In this document: one piece after another, positions 29,763 through 42,200 of the stretch | Layout of the letters: each line of letters begins with the position of its first letter | Numbering within the stretch: position 1 is the first letter of the stretch | DNA from: Ascaris suum | Taxonomy: Eukaryota > Nematoda > Chromadorea > Rhabditida > Ascarididae | NCBI GenBank assembly: GCA_013433145.1 | Contig: CM024169.1 | Coordinates: forward strand, 2,480,001 to 2,544,000 | DNA length: 64,000 bases | Direction of reading: 5' to 3' | Position numbers and translations under genes: made by a program | The notes under the pieces: model-generated | Databases searched by the model: none | Told to the model about the DNA's origin: nothing | What the model saw: the letters and a program-made list of their open reading frames with translations, nothing else

Positions 29763-31121
29763 CTTTTTCCGAACTGGCGTATAGTTAACATCCAACCTAG
29801 ATTCGCCAAACTCCGGAGCTGATACTAAAATAAAAAATTGGACAATGGTGGTCGAGTATTCACAGAATCAATTATGTAAATTAGTTCTTATCGAATAAAA
29901 ATCAATTATATTCTTGCTCTATTTAATTTTTCTTCTTTTTGTACTCCATAATTTTCAAAGCTTATATTGTTCTCTCTCGTCAGTAATGCTCTCTTTTTCT
30001 CTCGTATTCATGTCTTTACTCGTTCCAACTCTTTTTTTGTCTGATTTTATTCTCCAGCGAATTTTGTCTCCTTGAGATGTGAATAGAGTGATTCTTGATA
30101 TTTCAAGTCGTGCATCTATAATATGACGCATATACGTTCATGAGAGAACCGTTGCTGTCCCTCGATGCGCATAGTATATGCCGTAAATGCTTAGACGTCG
30201 CACTGAAGATCACTCCTTGTCTTTAAAAGTATTGCGTAATAATCTAAAGAGATGTTTGCTATAAAAAGTTCTAATAATTTGTGGCCAGTGAATAAACTCC
30301 TCTAAAATGGATTGGTTGAAGAGTACGATGAGCATGAAATACACTGCGATATATGGAGATAGTATGGACTAAATGGCTTTCAATCCCAATTGTTTTCGTT
30401 CTTTGCAATAGGTTGTAGTTAGCATAAAGAAAAATGAAAGCATACACGGTCTGCAATGAGTTGCTTTCGATACTCGACCATTTTTGTCCTTATAAATGCT
30501 CATTCTTTTCGTTAAGATGGCATCTGATTGCACTGATTGAGAGCCATCAACGTCGCTCGATGACATTCTCACACTGCTGCTGTAAATTGCCTCAAAGGCT
30601 ACTCTTGATAAGTTGAAAAAATACAGGTAAAAACTAATTGGCGATGCACTTATGCATTCAAGCTTAACTGATGGGAACTTACTGTAAGTACTACAAAAAT
30701 TGAATACGTTTGCACTAAATGTCGAGGCAATTTGGAAAAAATTACTTGCTGAAATCGTTACAACCAGAAATTTACTAGTTATAAGAGGAGATTGATGGAC
30801 TTTAACCTGGAACCAATAAAGAGATTATTGACGTCAGAGTTATATAAAGTTCAATTCTTTGGTGCTTTCTATAATTTCTACAAGAATTCTCTATATTTAG
30901 TGACTTCTAAACCCCCGTTTTCAATTTCTATCGTTGAAGATAACGAAGCAAACGCAACAGGATCTACGAAATGCGAATGATTAAATAAAAAAAATCTGAG
31001 GTTGAATTCACCTTTCGTAATTAGGGGATAGGGCTGTTACAGTATTATTGAAGACTGTATTATTCTTGTCATACTTAAGTGGTTTCAGCATTCCTTCGAG
31101 CTTATCCATTGTCTTTTCAAC
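29763..31121 (-). CDS. run of four joined exons, unrecognised gene
   Basis: Exons 31121-31012, 30579-30474, 30301-30214 and 29824-29763 join in phase (0/2, 2/0, 0/1, 1/0) to about 122 codons. The first follows a GGATTGTTTTAG acceptor and reads VEKTMDKLEGMLKPLKYDKN. The second, after GCAATTTACAG, is Ser-rich with SSSDVDGSQSVQSD and could alternatively start at the ATG at 30566. The third is hydrophobic (LLELFIANISLDYY). The fourth reads SAPEFGESRLDVNYTPVRKK. The first two are firm; the third is the weakest. It is probably the same minus-strand gene as the exons at 23-28 kb and 33.7 kb. No domain was recognised. Confidence 0.5.
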
Positions 31122-31539
31122 CTAAAACAATCCTGGAGAATAAAAGCATTCGTTGAGGTGATTCATCTCTTGCTCGTCCTTGGTTCTCGCAAAATTTACT
31201 CATCTCTCTCGCGAAATTCACCTCATCCTCATCTCGTCAATAAAAATCCTTTTATCTACCGATTAACGGAATGCAACGTCGCTCTCTCAAAGAATACAGC
31301 GATGTTTCAAAAATTTTCTTCGCCACATTTAATATGCTTCAAAATGAGAACTGTTTTGAAAATGTGAAGATGGAAATAGATTGCAAAAATGCAAAGAGCA
31401 TTTAGAAAAAGAACTCATAGGTCTGTACCAGAATGTGATGCGTATTTCATACTGAGTTTATACAAGCAATCCACTATTCTATTCATTATCGTTTCATTGT
31501 GATAGCGCAAGCTTACTTAAAAAATTTCAATTCACTTTT

Positions 31540-32460
31540 GCGTTGTTCCTGATTTGGGTTCGAATTGATCACTATGCGGCCAAACAACATAGTCTTAGTG
31601 GACCCTTTTGTCCATGTTGTTTCTTTCGTTTCTCCTTGAGGAATAACGAGCTTTCTGATCAGTCTCGATCACGGTAACATTTCCAGGTCAATATTGGGAC
31701 ACGTAACACCCCGCAAGCGCTGGTCCGCATGAATGCAATCTTCTTTAACCACACATTTTGCGCTTCCCCGATTTTCATCTTCATGGAGCATAGAAAGGCT
31801 CAAAAGTTGAGTTTGTCGATGCCATGCGAACTGACCAAGAATCTACCCACCAGCTGAGAAGTGTGTGAACATCTTTGGTGCAGCTTTCATTCGACTGGTT
31901 GGAAAGCGTTCTCACCGAGAACAAAAATGGTATCAAGAAATGGTATCTCTATGTGAACCAGGGCAGGAAGAGCTGATGATCAATCGTTGGGAAAGATCCA
32001 CAAGCCGAGCGAAAATTGGATGGGCGCTTTAAAAATGCGATGTTGACTATCAAATGGGACGTTCATAGGGTCTAGTATTGCTAGGTGTTCTCAAGTAGTG
32101 CTGCTATGAAATCAGGATTCTAATGGTAAACGATCGCTGCGCCTCGCTTGAGAAATTCGCAGAATTACATCGACTGCTGAGGGCAGTTTTCTTTCTACAC
32201 GACAGCGGGTCGATCTATTGCCCGAGAAATGCTGCTTCCCTTGCTAAATATTCGTAGGAGATTTTCACCATATTCAGTATAAATCGGAATTTGTTGTTTC
32301 ACTTAAAAGTAATACTGCAAATTTCTTGGCAATTATTTCGCAAAGGGAAATTTGGATCATCATCTGGCCTGGAAAATAATTGGGCTCTTTTTCTGCTTGC
32401 TGCATGAACTCTACTGCGAGACGAATCAATATCTTCCCACACTATTGGCGCAGGATAGCC
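31540..32460 (+). mobile_element. decayed mariner-family transposase
   Basis: Across shifting frames with several stops, the order of mariner transposase landmarks is kept. A PCELTKNL segment corresponds to the P-x-ELT region before the catalytic core. A KKWYLYVNQGRKS stretch stands where DEKW-LY-N is expected. AMLTIKWDVHRV corresponds to the ML-WWD-KG strand. VFFLHDSGSIYCPRNAASLAKYS corresponds to the FHQDNARPH region with the second catalytic Asp. The end (GKFGSSSGLENNWALFLLA) corresponds to the G-F-s-eelE-a---FFA tail. At least four stops and frameshifts make it inactive. Terminal repeats were not located. It lies between exons of a minus-strand gene, so probably in an intron. Confidence 0.75.
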
Positions 32461-32668
32461 AAGAGTAAATGAGAATAAATCTCTTGTTAAAAGCTATTTT
32501 CATTTTTAGAACGAACTTGCGCAAGTTTTTTTTTTTGAAAATGCCCACTGGTATCTTCGTCTATCCTAATAGTATGGTTGTTGTGCATCTTGCCCTAATT
32601 CCTAACAAATACATTAGCGTACCTATAATATCGGGTATACATTTCATATAATTTAATTGTTTCCTAAC

Positions 32669-32808
32669 AGCATGATGACACTACTGATAAGTGATTTGCA
32701 AGAAGTAATGTTTAGAGTGATGAAAATTTCACCTATTGATACAACTTTAGAGTTAAAGATCATTTGTGATGAGAGATATATTGAAAGAAAAAATGAAGTA
32801 GAGATGTG
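32669..32808 (+). other. short plus-strand ORF after a good acceptor
   Basis: An ATG at 32671 stands directly behind a TTTCCTAACAG acceptor and opens a 45-codon frame (SDLQEVMFRVMKISPIDTTL) to a TGA. It could be a terminal exon or a chance frame in AT-rich DNA. No partner exon was found. Confidence 0.2.
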
Positions 32809-33693
32809 AAGTGGATCAATTGCGATAGTTTATACGCCAATGAATATAATCAATATAATGAAGATAAATGGAAATAACAAACTATTGAATCCGAAACGGC
32901 AAACATATTCTCGAATGACGAACTTGCCCGCCTATTGTTAGATTTGCAGTGTGCTCTATGTCTATTCTCATCGTACGATGTGCTTTTCATCTAAATAAAT
33001 TGCCTATACGAATATCAGTTAAATGTATAAAGAAGAGGATTAAGGTAACTTGTGAACTGATACATCTATAGATTCGAGTTGAATAGGCGAAATGATCATT
33101 TCTGATCGTTTAACGAGTCTAAAATGAATGTATTTTTGCAGTTCCTATATTTTATTAACGTTATCATTGCTATTTCTGCGAATATTTAACGATAGCTTTG
33201 AGAAATACTATTATAATGTGAATAATTCAGAAAATATTCTCAAATCTGCCTTTTTTATGCTTCTTTATTTCTCTCCTGTTTCATTCAACGAAAAACCTAA
33301 ATTGCATTCGGCTGCCACTAAGAAGATGCGATAAAACTATTGCGACCATCAATAGAGAGTATATCATGGAATGTACAATTTCGATTTTCGAAGTTTTTTG
33401 CTGAAATCGAAACAATTGCTTTATTGTATAATTTCCTTTAGTATCCATTTTTTCGTTCCACTTATTTCTTTCCTCAACTTTTCTATTATTTTATTTTTAT
33501 AACAAGTGTTTAGGTTGCCATTTCTGAATCTTTTCAAACACTGTCCATCGCGCAATGATGTCAGAGAGATTGCCCAAGTTGCCCAACAGCGATAACAAAC
33601 AACGGAAATCCTTCACACTTCATATACATTCGTATGCAAGTTTTAAACGGCGAATTTGAAATTATAGTAGTTATTAAGCTGGCAGCTTATTAC

Positions 33694-33767
33694 AGAAAGC
33701 GAAAAGTCGTACGCATTTCCGGGATCCCTGTTTATTCTGAACTTAAAGTCAGAGCAGATTTCTGCCT
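33694..33767 (-). CDS. coding exon, unrecognised gene
   Basis: A 74-nt exon (phase 1 in, 0 out), acceptor CTATCAACATAG, donor CTTTCT|GTAATA, with 24 codons reading EICSDFKFRINRDPGNAYDF. Its outgoing phase fits the exon at 31121, though an exon between them is possible. It is probably part of the long minus-strand gene. Confidence 0.45.
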
Positions 33768-35137
33768 CTATGTTGATAGGATATTAATCCAAGGAAGTGA
33801 GGAGGTTTATCGGAGAAAATCGACAAATGCTATTGATTTCTATTTCTTTTCATACTTCAGTGCTAAAATAAATGCTTCAAAAAGTGAGAACAACACCATC
33901 TTTAATTCATAAAATCCATGACGTTCTGAATGTCTGAAAGAATTTCAGTCGATCACTGTAACCAAAGGATTATTATGAGTGTTGCAACGCATTTCTTCGA
34001 AGAATTCAGCTCAAAGAAATGTATTCGAGGCCAATCTTGCAATAAAAAATGATGCTGGTAATATATTGCGATATGTCAAATCCATTCGCACAGTGCATTA
34101 TGTCCTATTTGCGAGACTGCTAATCCCTCTCTGAAATGAAACATTGCATTGGGCTGTTGGAGGATAACCTGGTGCAATGCTTCAGTCCCGATAAATTTTG
34201 CATCTTAGCAGCTCCAGTCTCATAAGTTTGAATGAATCCTATCGCACTCCCCATAAGCTTTGTGTTTTATTTCACATCGTGTCCGAATTTTTGTGTGTTT
34301 TCATATGTGCTCCTCTGCCGTATTGGCAACATCGAGGTAGGACTTTGTCACCGACGAATATTGTACTTTCCGATGAATCACGAAATGAGAATGATATATT
34401 TGCATTCCTCTTTTTTTTTGATAAAAACATCGACATTCGAATGCACTTTCGATTGATGAAGACGAATGTTTTCATTCCTCCTAATTAACATTTGAGCTTA
34501 ATCACGCAAAACAACGAAAACATCGTAAAATAACAAAACCACTTTATGAACGTCCACGATAAGTTGCCATAACGTCTCGTTCATTCTATAATTTTCCGGC
34601 TTTTATTCTGCTTTTTGTCGTGATTATGGGACGCGGAAAACCAGAAAAAAAACATTGTAGTTGCAAGATTGAAATGTGATACGATTCAAGTTCGTATCAT
34701 TCATTCATTATAGAGCATTAGAAAAATCAAACCGACGTGAAGAGCGTATGGCGAAGAAGTAGATCGGAAATGAGAGAAGCAAAAGCAAGAAAATAGCAGA
34801 AGTAAGAAATCACCTAGGCATTAGCATAATGCTTCTTCTCGATGAAGGTAATCAAACAGTAGCAAACTGGATGTAGGCCTAGGACAGAGAGCGTTCGTTA
34901 TGGAATTGAACGGAGGAAGGAATGAGCTCGCCTAGAAACTTGCATCTCGCCTTGCTTGCCACATACTTCAGGGATATTCCACGAAGAAACCCGAACTTAA
35001 AAGGCGGGATTAAGCTTTAGAGACTTCGAAAATATCTCCCACCTCACCTAAATCCTTGTGACCGATAAACATAAATCATCAAAGATGCGATATGGGCGTT
35101 CAGTAGCGCAAATATTAGTGAATAAACATGTCACGAC

Positions 35138-35395
35138 TTATATGAGCCACTCCTCCTCAAACGGACACTGTCCACTCATTCTTGACGACCACTTGCAAAT
35201 AGGCTGATCATTTGAATATGCGCACTCGTCACAACCCCAAACTTTAGCAAATTCCAACTCTTCTAACTCACCGGAAAATTGCTCATGACGGAATTGCGGT
35301 GAAATCCTGTCACGCAATGCAGGCGACTGGGCGATGACAAAGTTAAACAAACACTGTGGGCATGAAGTACATTCGCCGAATTGGGCAAAAACCAT
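35138..35395 (-). CDS. cysteine-containing exon or small ORF
   Basis: An 85-codon open frame that reads as protein throughout, with Cys pairs (CTSCPQC; CDECAYS; ICKW; QCP) and an acidic middle. A CATGCCCACAG acceptor and a TCCG|GTGAGT donor lie inside it, so the true exon may be only about 35341-35262. The rest would then be intron. Upstream and downstream partners were not fixed. It may be a 5' exon of the minus-strand gene at 23-34 kb. Confidence 0.4.
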   Translation of the reverse strand: MVFAQFGECTSCPQCLFNFVIAQSPALRDRISPQFRHEQFSGELEELEFAKVWGCDECAYSNDQPICKWSSRMSGQCPFEEEWLI

Positions 35396-35645
35396 TAAAA
35401 AATTTGCATTTCACTGTAGATATTATTGTAGCGCACTTGTTATGCACATCAATTTATATGCAAAACAGATAAAACTTTCCTATGTGATGATTGGAATATA
35501 TTGCAGTACAAAATTTAACACCGAAAATATAAATGTTTTTGGAAGCAAAATTTATTCATTTAACAACTCATAAACCACTATAAAAGTCTTCCTGCTCATA
35601 GGCGGAGTTTAATACTATGAATACGAGTCTTCAGGTAGTTAAAAA

Positions 35646-36181
35646 ATGCGATCCAGGCAGAATGTTGCTGCGAACGTGTATTTTCAAAAGAGCTTATTTG
35701 ATGAAGCGTCTCTTTTGGATAATGCAAGTGGTAGCTTTTTTTTGTCAGTGATGATATGCAGAGGTTGTTGTGATGAATACCGAGTATGTGGCGATAGCTA
35801 TATAAGTACAGCATTTACATTTATGATTACTACCACGCAGTTGCAGTAAAACATGCAGGCGTATTGAAATGAAATCTACAACTACACCAACATAGTTCCA
35901 ACATAGTTCCTCAAGGCTATGCACCTTCGAGAATCAACGGTTACTGAGTGCATTCATAATTTGTCACATTTTGCCGGATCTAATCGTCAGTGAAATCTTT
36001 CATGGATGTAAAATCCCTTCGGCTTAGAATTTCAGTTTCAGGAATACGAGTGCCGGCTTTTGAAAAAGAAGAAGAGTTTGTATTCCTATTACGAGAGTTT
36101 AATCTCAACATTGCTCTTTATGGCGTGTTGAAAAACTGCTCTATAAGATCACAATTAACAAAGTACAAGAACCTAATCTAG
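35646..36181 (+). other. plus-strand coding-like blocks
   Basis: At 35691 a block after GTATTTTCAAAAG reads SLFDEASLLDNAS and meets a GTAGCT donor. At 36030 a strong TTAGAATTTCAG acceptor precedes an open frame (FQEYECRLLKKKKSLYSYY) to a TGA; an overlapping frame is open too. They suggest one or two small plus-strand exons, but they could not be chained. Confidence 0.25.
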
Positions 36182-36941
36182 GAACATTACATGTTTTTTA
36201 TGCCACATTCTGACAATGAAGTGCTTATCGTCTAAATAAAAGGATATGGGGAAATGACACTGTAACAGTAATTGGCTGATTTGAGAAACCATATCGGCAA
36301 TCACTGGTTATAATATCAAGGGGTTATACTTCAGACAGCTCGCTTAAGTTGGCAGGATTCTTTGAAGTGCTATGAGGTTGGTCGGTTTTCAAACATGCTT
36401 TTGAATGATCGAGTCTTCGGCGAATATTCCAAGATTGGCAAATAAATATCAATTTCTGGACTGATTTCCTCTCTCAGCCTTTCTGATGATGCGACTTTTG
36501 CACTCTCAACATTCATTCGCTGCGAGAAATATTGGCAACGGTGCATGCACTGCAGCAGTCATGGCGATGCTCCATTCAGATCTGGTTAAGATCGATAAGT
36601 TTGGCTTATTCAAGGCATATATTCTACAGCTTCCAAATGCCATCACCCGGCGTCTTTATGTGGTGTGCACATACCACCGAGAAATAGACGCTTTCTCTGT
36701 TGGCAAGCTAATAGCACCTGCACGTCCAGTAACTTCCATATGTAACATTTAGAACGCTTGTCGGAACGTCTTCCGACTTTCTGTTGCAAACAAACGTTCG
36801 ATCACAATTTCACCTGTAGTAATAATAAGGAGGAGATTAACGAACGCATGTGATTTGGCATCTCTTTCGAGATTCAATTCATTTCAATCGATTCACTTGA
36901 GCCATCAACAAAATGATTCGCTTCATTGGTTTCCTGAACAG

Positions 36942-37852
36942 GTTTCTAGTGATTTCTCTACTTTTTTAAAACACATCATCTCTCCTATAAAAACGCCTCA
37001 AGTACGTGCAGGGACTCGACGAGTCGATGAGATGATAAGGAATAGAATGAAAAATTTATATTCTCACAACTGGCATGCACTTTAATGTGAAGTACTCATG
37101 CATGTTGATATTCATATGTTCACAAAAAACGATGATATAAATCACTCCTATCCTGTTATGTGCTGCTTAAGAACTATTAGAATACGTCGATGTGGAAAAA
37201 ACGATTATTGCATTCATATACATCATTTAACAGCAATTTCTGAAATAAATCTTAGGGACTATACCCCATTTTTGGTAAGACATGACAGAAGATAATTAAA
37301 GGTGCTGACGAAAAGTATTTTATTGCTCTCATTAAAATCACCTTTATATTGCCATTATATTTGGCTACGATGTTGAATTTTATGGACCTCTATTTACTTA
37401 ATGTTGTAGAAGATAAAAGGTAGTTTAAATGAAAAAAAAACAAGATTTAAAGTCGTTTGTACATTATTCAATTATAAGTAAAATAAGGCGGAGAGTATTC
37501 CAACATAAAATTTTCAAAATTCGACGATGCGACATCCGTCTGCTCACTTTAAATCATATGTTGTTATGCTTGCGGTTGTTATAGATCTAATTTGCGAAGA
37601 GCCAACCGGTCGAGGAAGCAATTTCGAAATACAAATAAAACGAAACGTAAAAATTAAGAGGGATCATCGAGAGAAACCGATGATATTCAAATGAAGCTAA
37701 AATCACCATCAACAGATGTGGCGCTCTCAAGAATTAACTCAGCAAATTACTTCACTGTCGAGAGCGGCACTGAGATGATCATTGGAAACAACCAGACTAG
37801 CAATCTAGACATTGCCAACTTTTCGCACTCTGATTTTCACGTTTCACTAAAC
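36942..37852 (+). CDS. two plus-strand exons, unrecognised gene
   Basis: Exon 36942-37001 (20 codons, VSSDFSTFLKHIISPIKTPQ, acceptor TTTCCTGAACAG, donor CAA|GTACGT) and exon about 37659-37852 (donor CTAAAC|GTGAGT). The second holds about 64 codons with segments GTEMIIGNNQTSNLDIANF and HSDFHVSLN. That spacing of a G-x-I-x-IG strand followed by D-I and H loosely recalls FHA domains, but the key GR and S..H residues are not clearly present. Start, end and joining exons are unknown. An ORF at 36486-36752 may be an upstream part. Confidence 0.35.
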
Positions 37853-38266
37853 GTGAGTTTGATTGGAGCATTTTCTGGTTGCCTCAGCATAATCTGTTTG
37901 AGAAGGTAAATGAAGCACAGCAAATGGCCTATGCAAATTTGCTCAGTTGTATTGGTGAAATTTTTTATTGTTTCAATGTTTGTATAATATGCGTTTACTA
38001 ACTATTAAACAAGTCAATCTACAAGCTAATAAGCATATAATATCGAAATCGGATGGCACATCAGGAGGAATAATTGGGAAGAGAAGCGATTAGTTGAGAC
38101 GCTCAGTGCCCGCCACCTACCCCACTTCCAGCTGTATGATTTAGCTATTCTTCACAAAAATTTGCGGTGAATATTGCACCACAAGTATTTTGGACATGCA
38201 ACAAAGATGCTCCATTGCTTTCGTCGAAGCTTCCACATCCATCATGTTCACACGTGATGAAAAGTA

Positions 38267-38369
38267 TCACACAACATCGGGATATTGGCATCTGAGATTT
38301 CCGTGCCAAGATATAGGGTTTGTTGTGCTATAGAAATGCATCACTCTATTAGAGACGGAAAGGTGTTTG
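38267..38369 (-). CDS. possible terminal exon of the PITP gene
   Basis: After a CTTGGCTTGCAG acceptor, a minus-strand frame runs 34 codons (KHLSVSNRVMHFYSTTNP and on) to a TGA. Its phase (2 in) matches the donor of the last secure PITP exon at 39255. It would give a PITP domain plus a short tail. A long RdgB-type protein would instead need further domain exons, and none was recognised. Confidence 0.3.
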
Positions 38370-39254
38370 CTGCAAGCCAAGCAAGTATAAGTATTAGATA
38401 CTCCGTAAGAGGAAGCAAGTGTTATAACTTCATTACAGCCATAGGATTGATCCAATCACAATTGTCGAAAACTTTCGTTTATTTCTAAACGGCAATACAT
38501 CATTTTTATGTTCAAATATAAAATCCTCGTACAACATAGTCGGTCTATACTTCGCTAGATCAGATGATGTTATCTAGCCAGATGACGTGAACATTAATGG
38601 AGTTCTTCATCTAGAGTTATTTATTACTGTCTTTTCCTTGTTGTTTCGATCGTCTATCAACTGAAAATAACAAGGTTTATAGTTATCTTTCTTAAGTGAT
38701 CCAACACCTTGGTGGACTTAATAAAATAAAGAAATGAATTTTAAAATTATGGCCAACATTGTTGGCATTTTTTTTTCCGCCAATAACCTTAAATAATCGC
38801 ATTATGCAATAAGAAATATGTGAAAGATTATGGGGCAATAAATTACGCCGTCTATAACAACATTCTTTGATAAATCTCTTTTGTCACGATTACTAAGAAT
38901 TTGAAACCACTCAATTTACTCGAATGTCGGGTATCGTTTTTATCTTTTCTTTCGTATTTCTTTTTATGTCTCTATCTTTTTATTCTATTTCTTTGGCGAA
39001 TTTGTATTTTTATTTGCCGAAATGCAATTCATTGCTAATCATGACACACCATTTCAATACTCATAACTTGCCACTCTTCCTCGCCCCTTCCCCCTCCAAA
39101 TATGAAATATTATCGATAAATTGTTGATAATTTTGATGATATTGGATGATTGGATGCGACTTCCATAATTATAAGGTTATCTTATTTCACGCTATCTTAT
39201 ATTTGTAGCCATTGATAGTGTTAATTCGAAGCGAAATAATATAAAAACTTGCAC

Positions 39255-42200
39255 CTTGCGATAGCGGTTGCTAACGATAGACGTCTCGAATGTTGCCGAC
39301 TAGGGAGATCATCGTCATCGGCGCAGATTCCTCTCTTTTGTGGATCGATCATTTGTTGCTTGAGTTGTTGCGCTGTACGACCCTCAAGTTCTTTGATTTC
39401 ATCCATTGTTAAGTCGTACCAACGGTCTATCCAACAGAATGTCTCTCTGCAGCTCAATCTCTGCTTTTCTTTTCTATTTCTGCTGTTTTCAAGAGGACAA
39501 TCCCACAAATGCAATTTCATTGCAGACATTTTTAGTGCAACGAAACGTTTCGTTAACTTTTCTCGAATACACAATATGATGTTAACTTGAAAATATTTCT
39601 CTGTGGGGAACAAATTAAACGCAAATAGAACTAATGAAATTCTTTCAACGAATGGCTTGGATTTTTTTTTAAATGATTTTCTGCAATAGAATAAAAAATA
39701 TTTTATCTTTGCAAAACATAGATTCCTCATGAACCATTATAAATTTGAGTTCATTAGTGATTGGAAATAATAATCTTATTGGAAGCTAATAAGGTTGCCA
39801 TATATACCTAAGTATACACATAAAAATTCACACCTAAATGTAAAGAATAAATATACAGAAATTAATTCACCACGCGCATAGTCTCGGGGTTTGATGTTTC
39901 CCCTACTCTAAACAGTGAGTGATGGAAAATGAGAGAAAATGAGTCCTTAATTTTCGAGTCTCATTTATGCGCTATTGTGCCCTTTCGAAAATTTGTTCGC
40001 TGATGTTTGAAACATTCATTCAAAATCACACTTTCACAGATTCGATATAATGCTCTAGTGATATCTATATGTCAATAATTTACCTGTGGAATTTAGTGAA
40101 TAGTCGTGGATACTGTTTATGAGCTAGTCTTTCTATCCTTGCTTGCAATCCCCTCCATTTGAATAGAACTTGCACAACCTAAAATTAGCATCTTATTTCG
40201 GGAACGAACAGTTGCCATTAGCAATTACAAGAGATGCGATACTTGGGCCGATGGATCGAATTTGGCTTGAAAATGAATAGAACGGGATTTCTGGCTTAAA
40301 CTGCGTCTTGGCAGTTGCTTCCACTGAGGGATCAGATAAATTTATGCGAAAAAGCAATGAGTACACATATCTGCTCGCCTCCATTCCGTATCAAAAATGC
40401 ATCATTAGTCTCCCTGTTCAGTGGCGAGAATGCTTCAACGCAATCCTAAAGCCAAACATCAACATCTAGGCATAGAATTCATCATGATTAGGCAACCTGC
40501 ATTATTTTTCCGCATTCTTCATGCATCACTAGATATAACCTTCAGAAATCTGATAGGATATGAATAATGCAATCAGTAATCATAGATCGATTTTATCTCC
40601 CTTGAAATAGCACTGCTAAAGCCGGAAAAAGAAATAGATACATGACAGTACTGTACTGATATGTAATAATACCAGGAAAACGTTCGCTAATTATTCTTCA
40701 AAGGGCTTACCTTATAGCAGCACATAACAGGTTCTGTTGTTTGTGCCCAATCTTCGGTTAGAGGACCTCTGCCAGTTATTTTCGAATGAAATATACGTGG
40801 ATCAGTTTCTGGTGTTGTGTCCTAAATTATTAGACCATTCAAAGAATTAAGAGATATACATTTAGACCAATTGATCATGCCTCATTAGCAATATTCACTC
40901 TTTGAGTATGTCATTACAAAAATCGACGTACAGCTTTTCGAATAAAAAGCCATACAACAGTTGAAAGTTCATCAGCAGTGTTCTGTGTCTCCTTGACGAA
41001 CCAACATAACGATTTGAAAAAATTTTCTCCTTGCATATGTTCATTATTTTATCACCAACCAACAGATATCCTCACTTATTAACGTAATCAGCATAAAGAA
41101 GCGCATTCGTGCTCCTCTTTTCCCACATTGTGAACGAGTAAGAAGAACGACATGACATACCCCTTTCCTGAGATACTTTTCATCGTAAATATCCAACATG
41201 ATCACCTCACGATGCTTCAGTAAATTCTTGCTCAAATTCAACGCCTGAAGGGAAAAAAACTGTTGACAGACTGCTGTCAATTAGTAGCTGGAAAATAGTG
41301 GAATTATTAGTAGTTTTGATAACAACATAATATTTTATTTATTTATCCGGCTGGATTGACGAGTGTTTTGCCTTCATTTTGACTTTTGAAGAATCCATAT
41401 ATACTCTCCTTGGAACCACTCTTATATAGTCAGAATGAACTGGAGCTATTAAAGGGTATTGGTATTCAAAAACGAATAAACCGTTGGTAAAACCTCGGAT
41501 AAACGATTACGCAATCGCCCACCGACTTCTGAAATCGTCGACACTGCAGGCAATTAGGTACACATTTGCCAAACTATTGTTATTGGCAAACCTTTCCGTT
41601 TGATTGTTTCGCGGTTAAGCTAAGCTTCATGAAATAACGAGCAAAAATTTTGGAAAACATTCCGTTCCAATATGGAAATCTGTGATAGCGGAATCAAGCT
41701 TTCAACACCAAACACGAAAATGACGACGAAATTGACGAAATTTATGTCTTTTTCTGTAGTGTCCAAAATTCAAGCACGTGGACCCTCCATATCTGACCAA
41801 TCATATAACGAAGTTTCTTCTATCTTAAACAAAGTATGCTCAACCGAATTAATTTGGAAAACTCAATGAAAAAGTTGCTTTAGAAGTAACAAATTGAAAT
41901 ATTTTATGAAACGCTATTAATCCATTTGAGTTTCATTTCTTTGCACGAAACAGATGAGGGTTTCTACTGATATCGGCGCACAAACTTTCGAAATAGCTCA
42001 AAAATAGCAAACATTTGGCGTTGTTCCATCGTCTTCAATATGCATCGATTCGATGATTATATAAAAGTTATTGCCCATATATTCTGGATTCTGAAATCGC
42101 TAACTATAATCGTTTCATTCTGTGAAAATTATTATTGCCTGATTGATGATGTTTGTTATGGAACAAATAACGGTGCGTCAGGAATTGACTTCTCATCTGT

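Noticed and set aside
23383..35395. DDHD and LNS2 domains of an RdgB-type continuation of the PITP gene
   Set aside because: None of the exon peptides in this stretch matches the remembered order or motifs of those domains.
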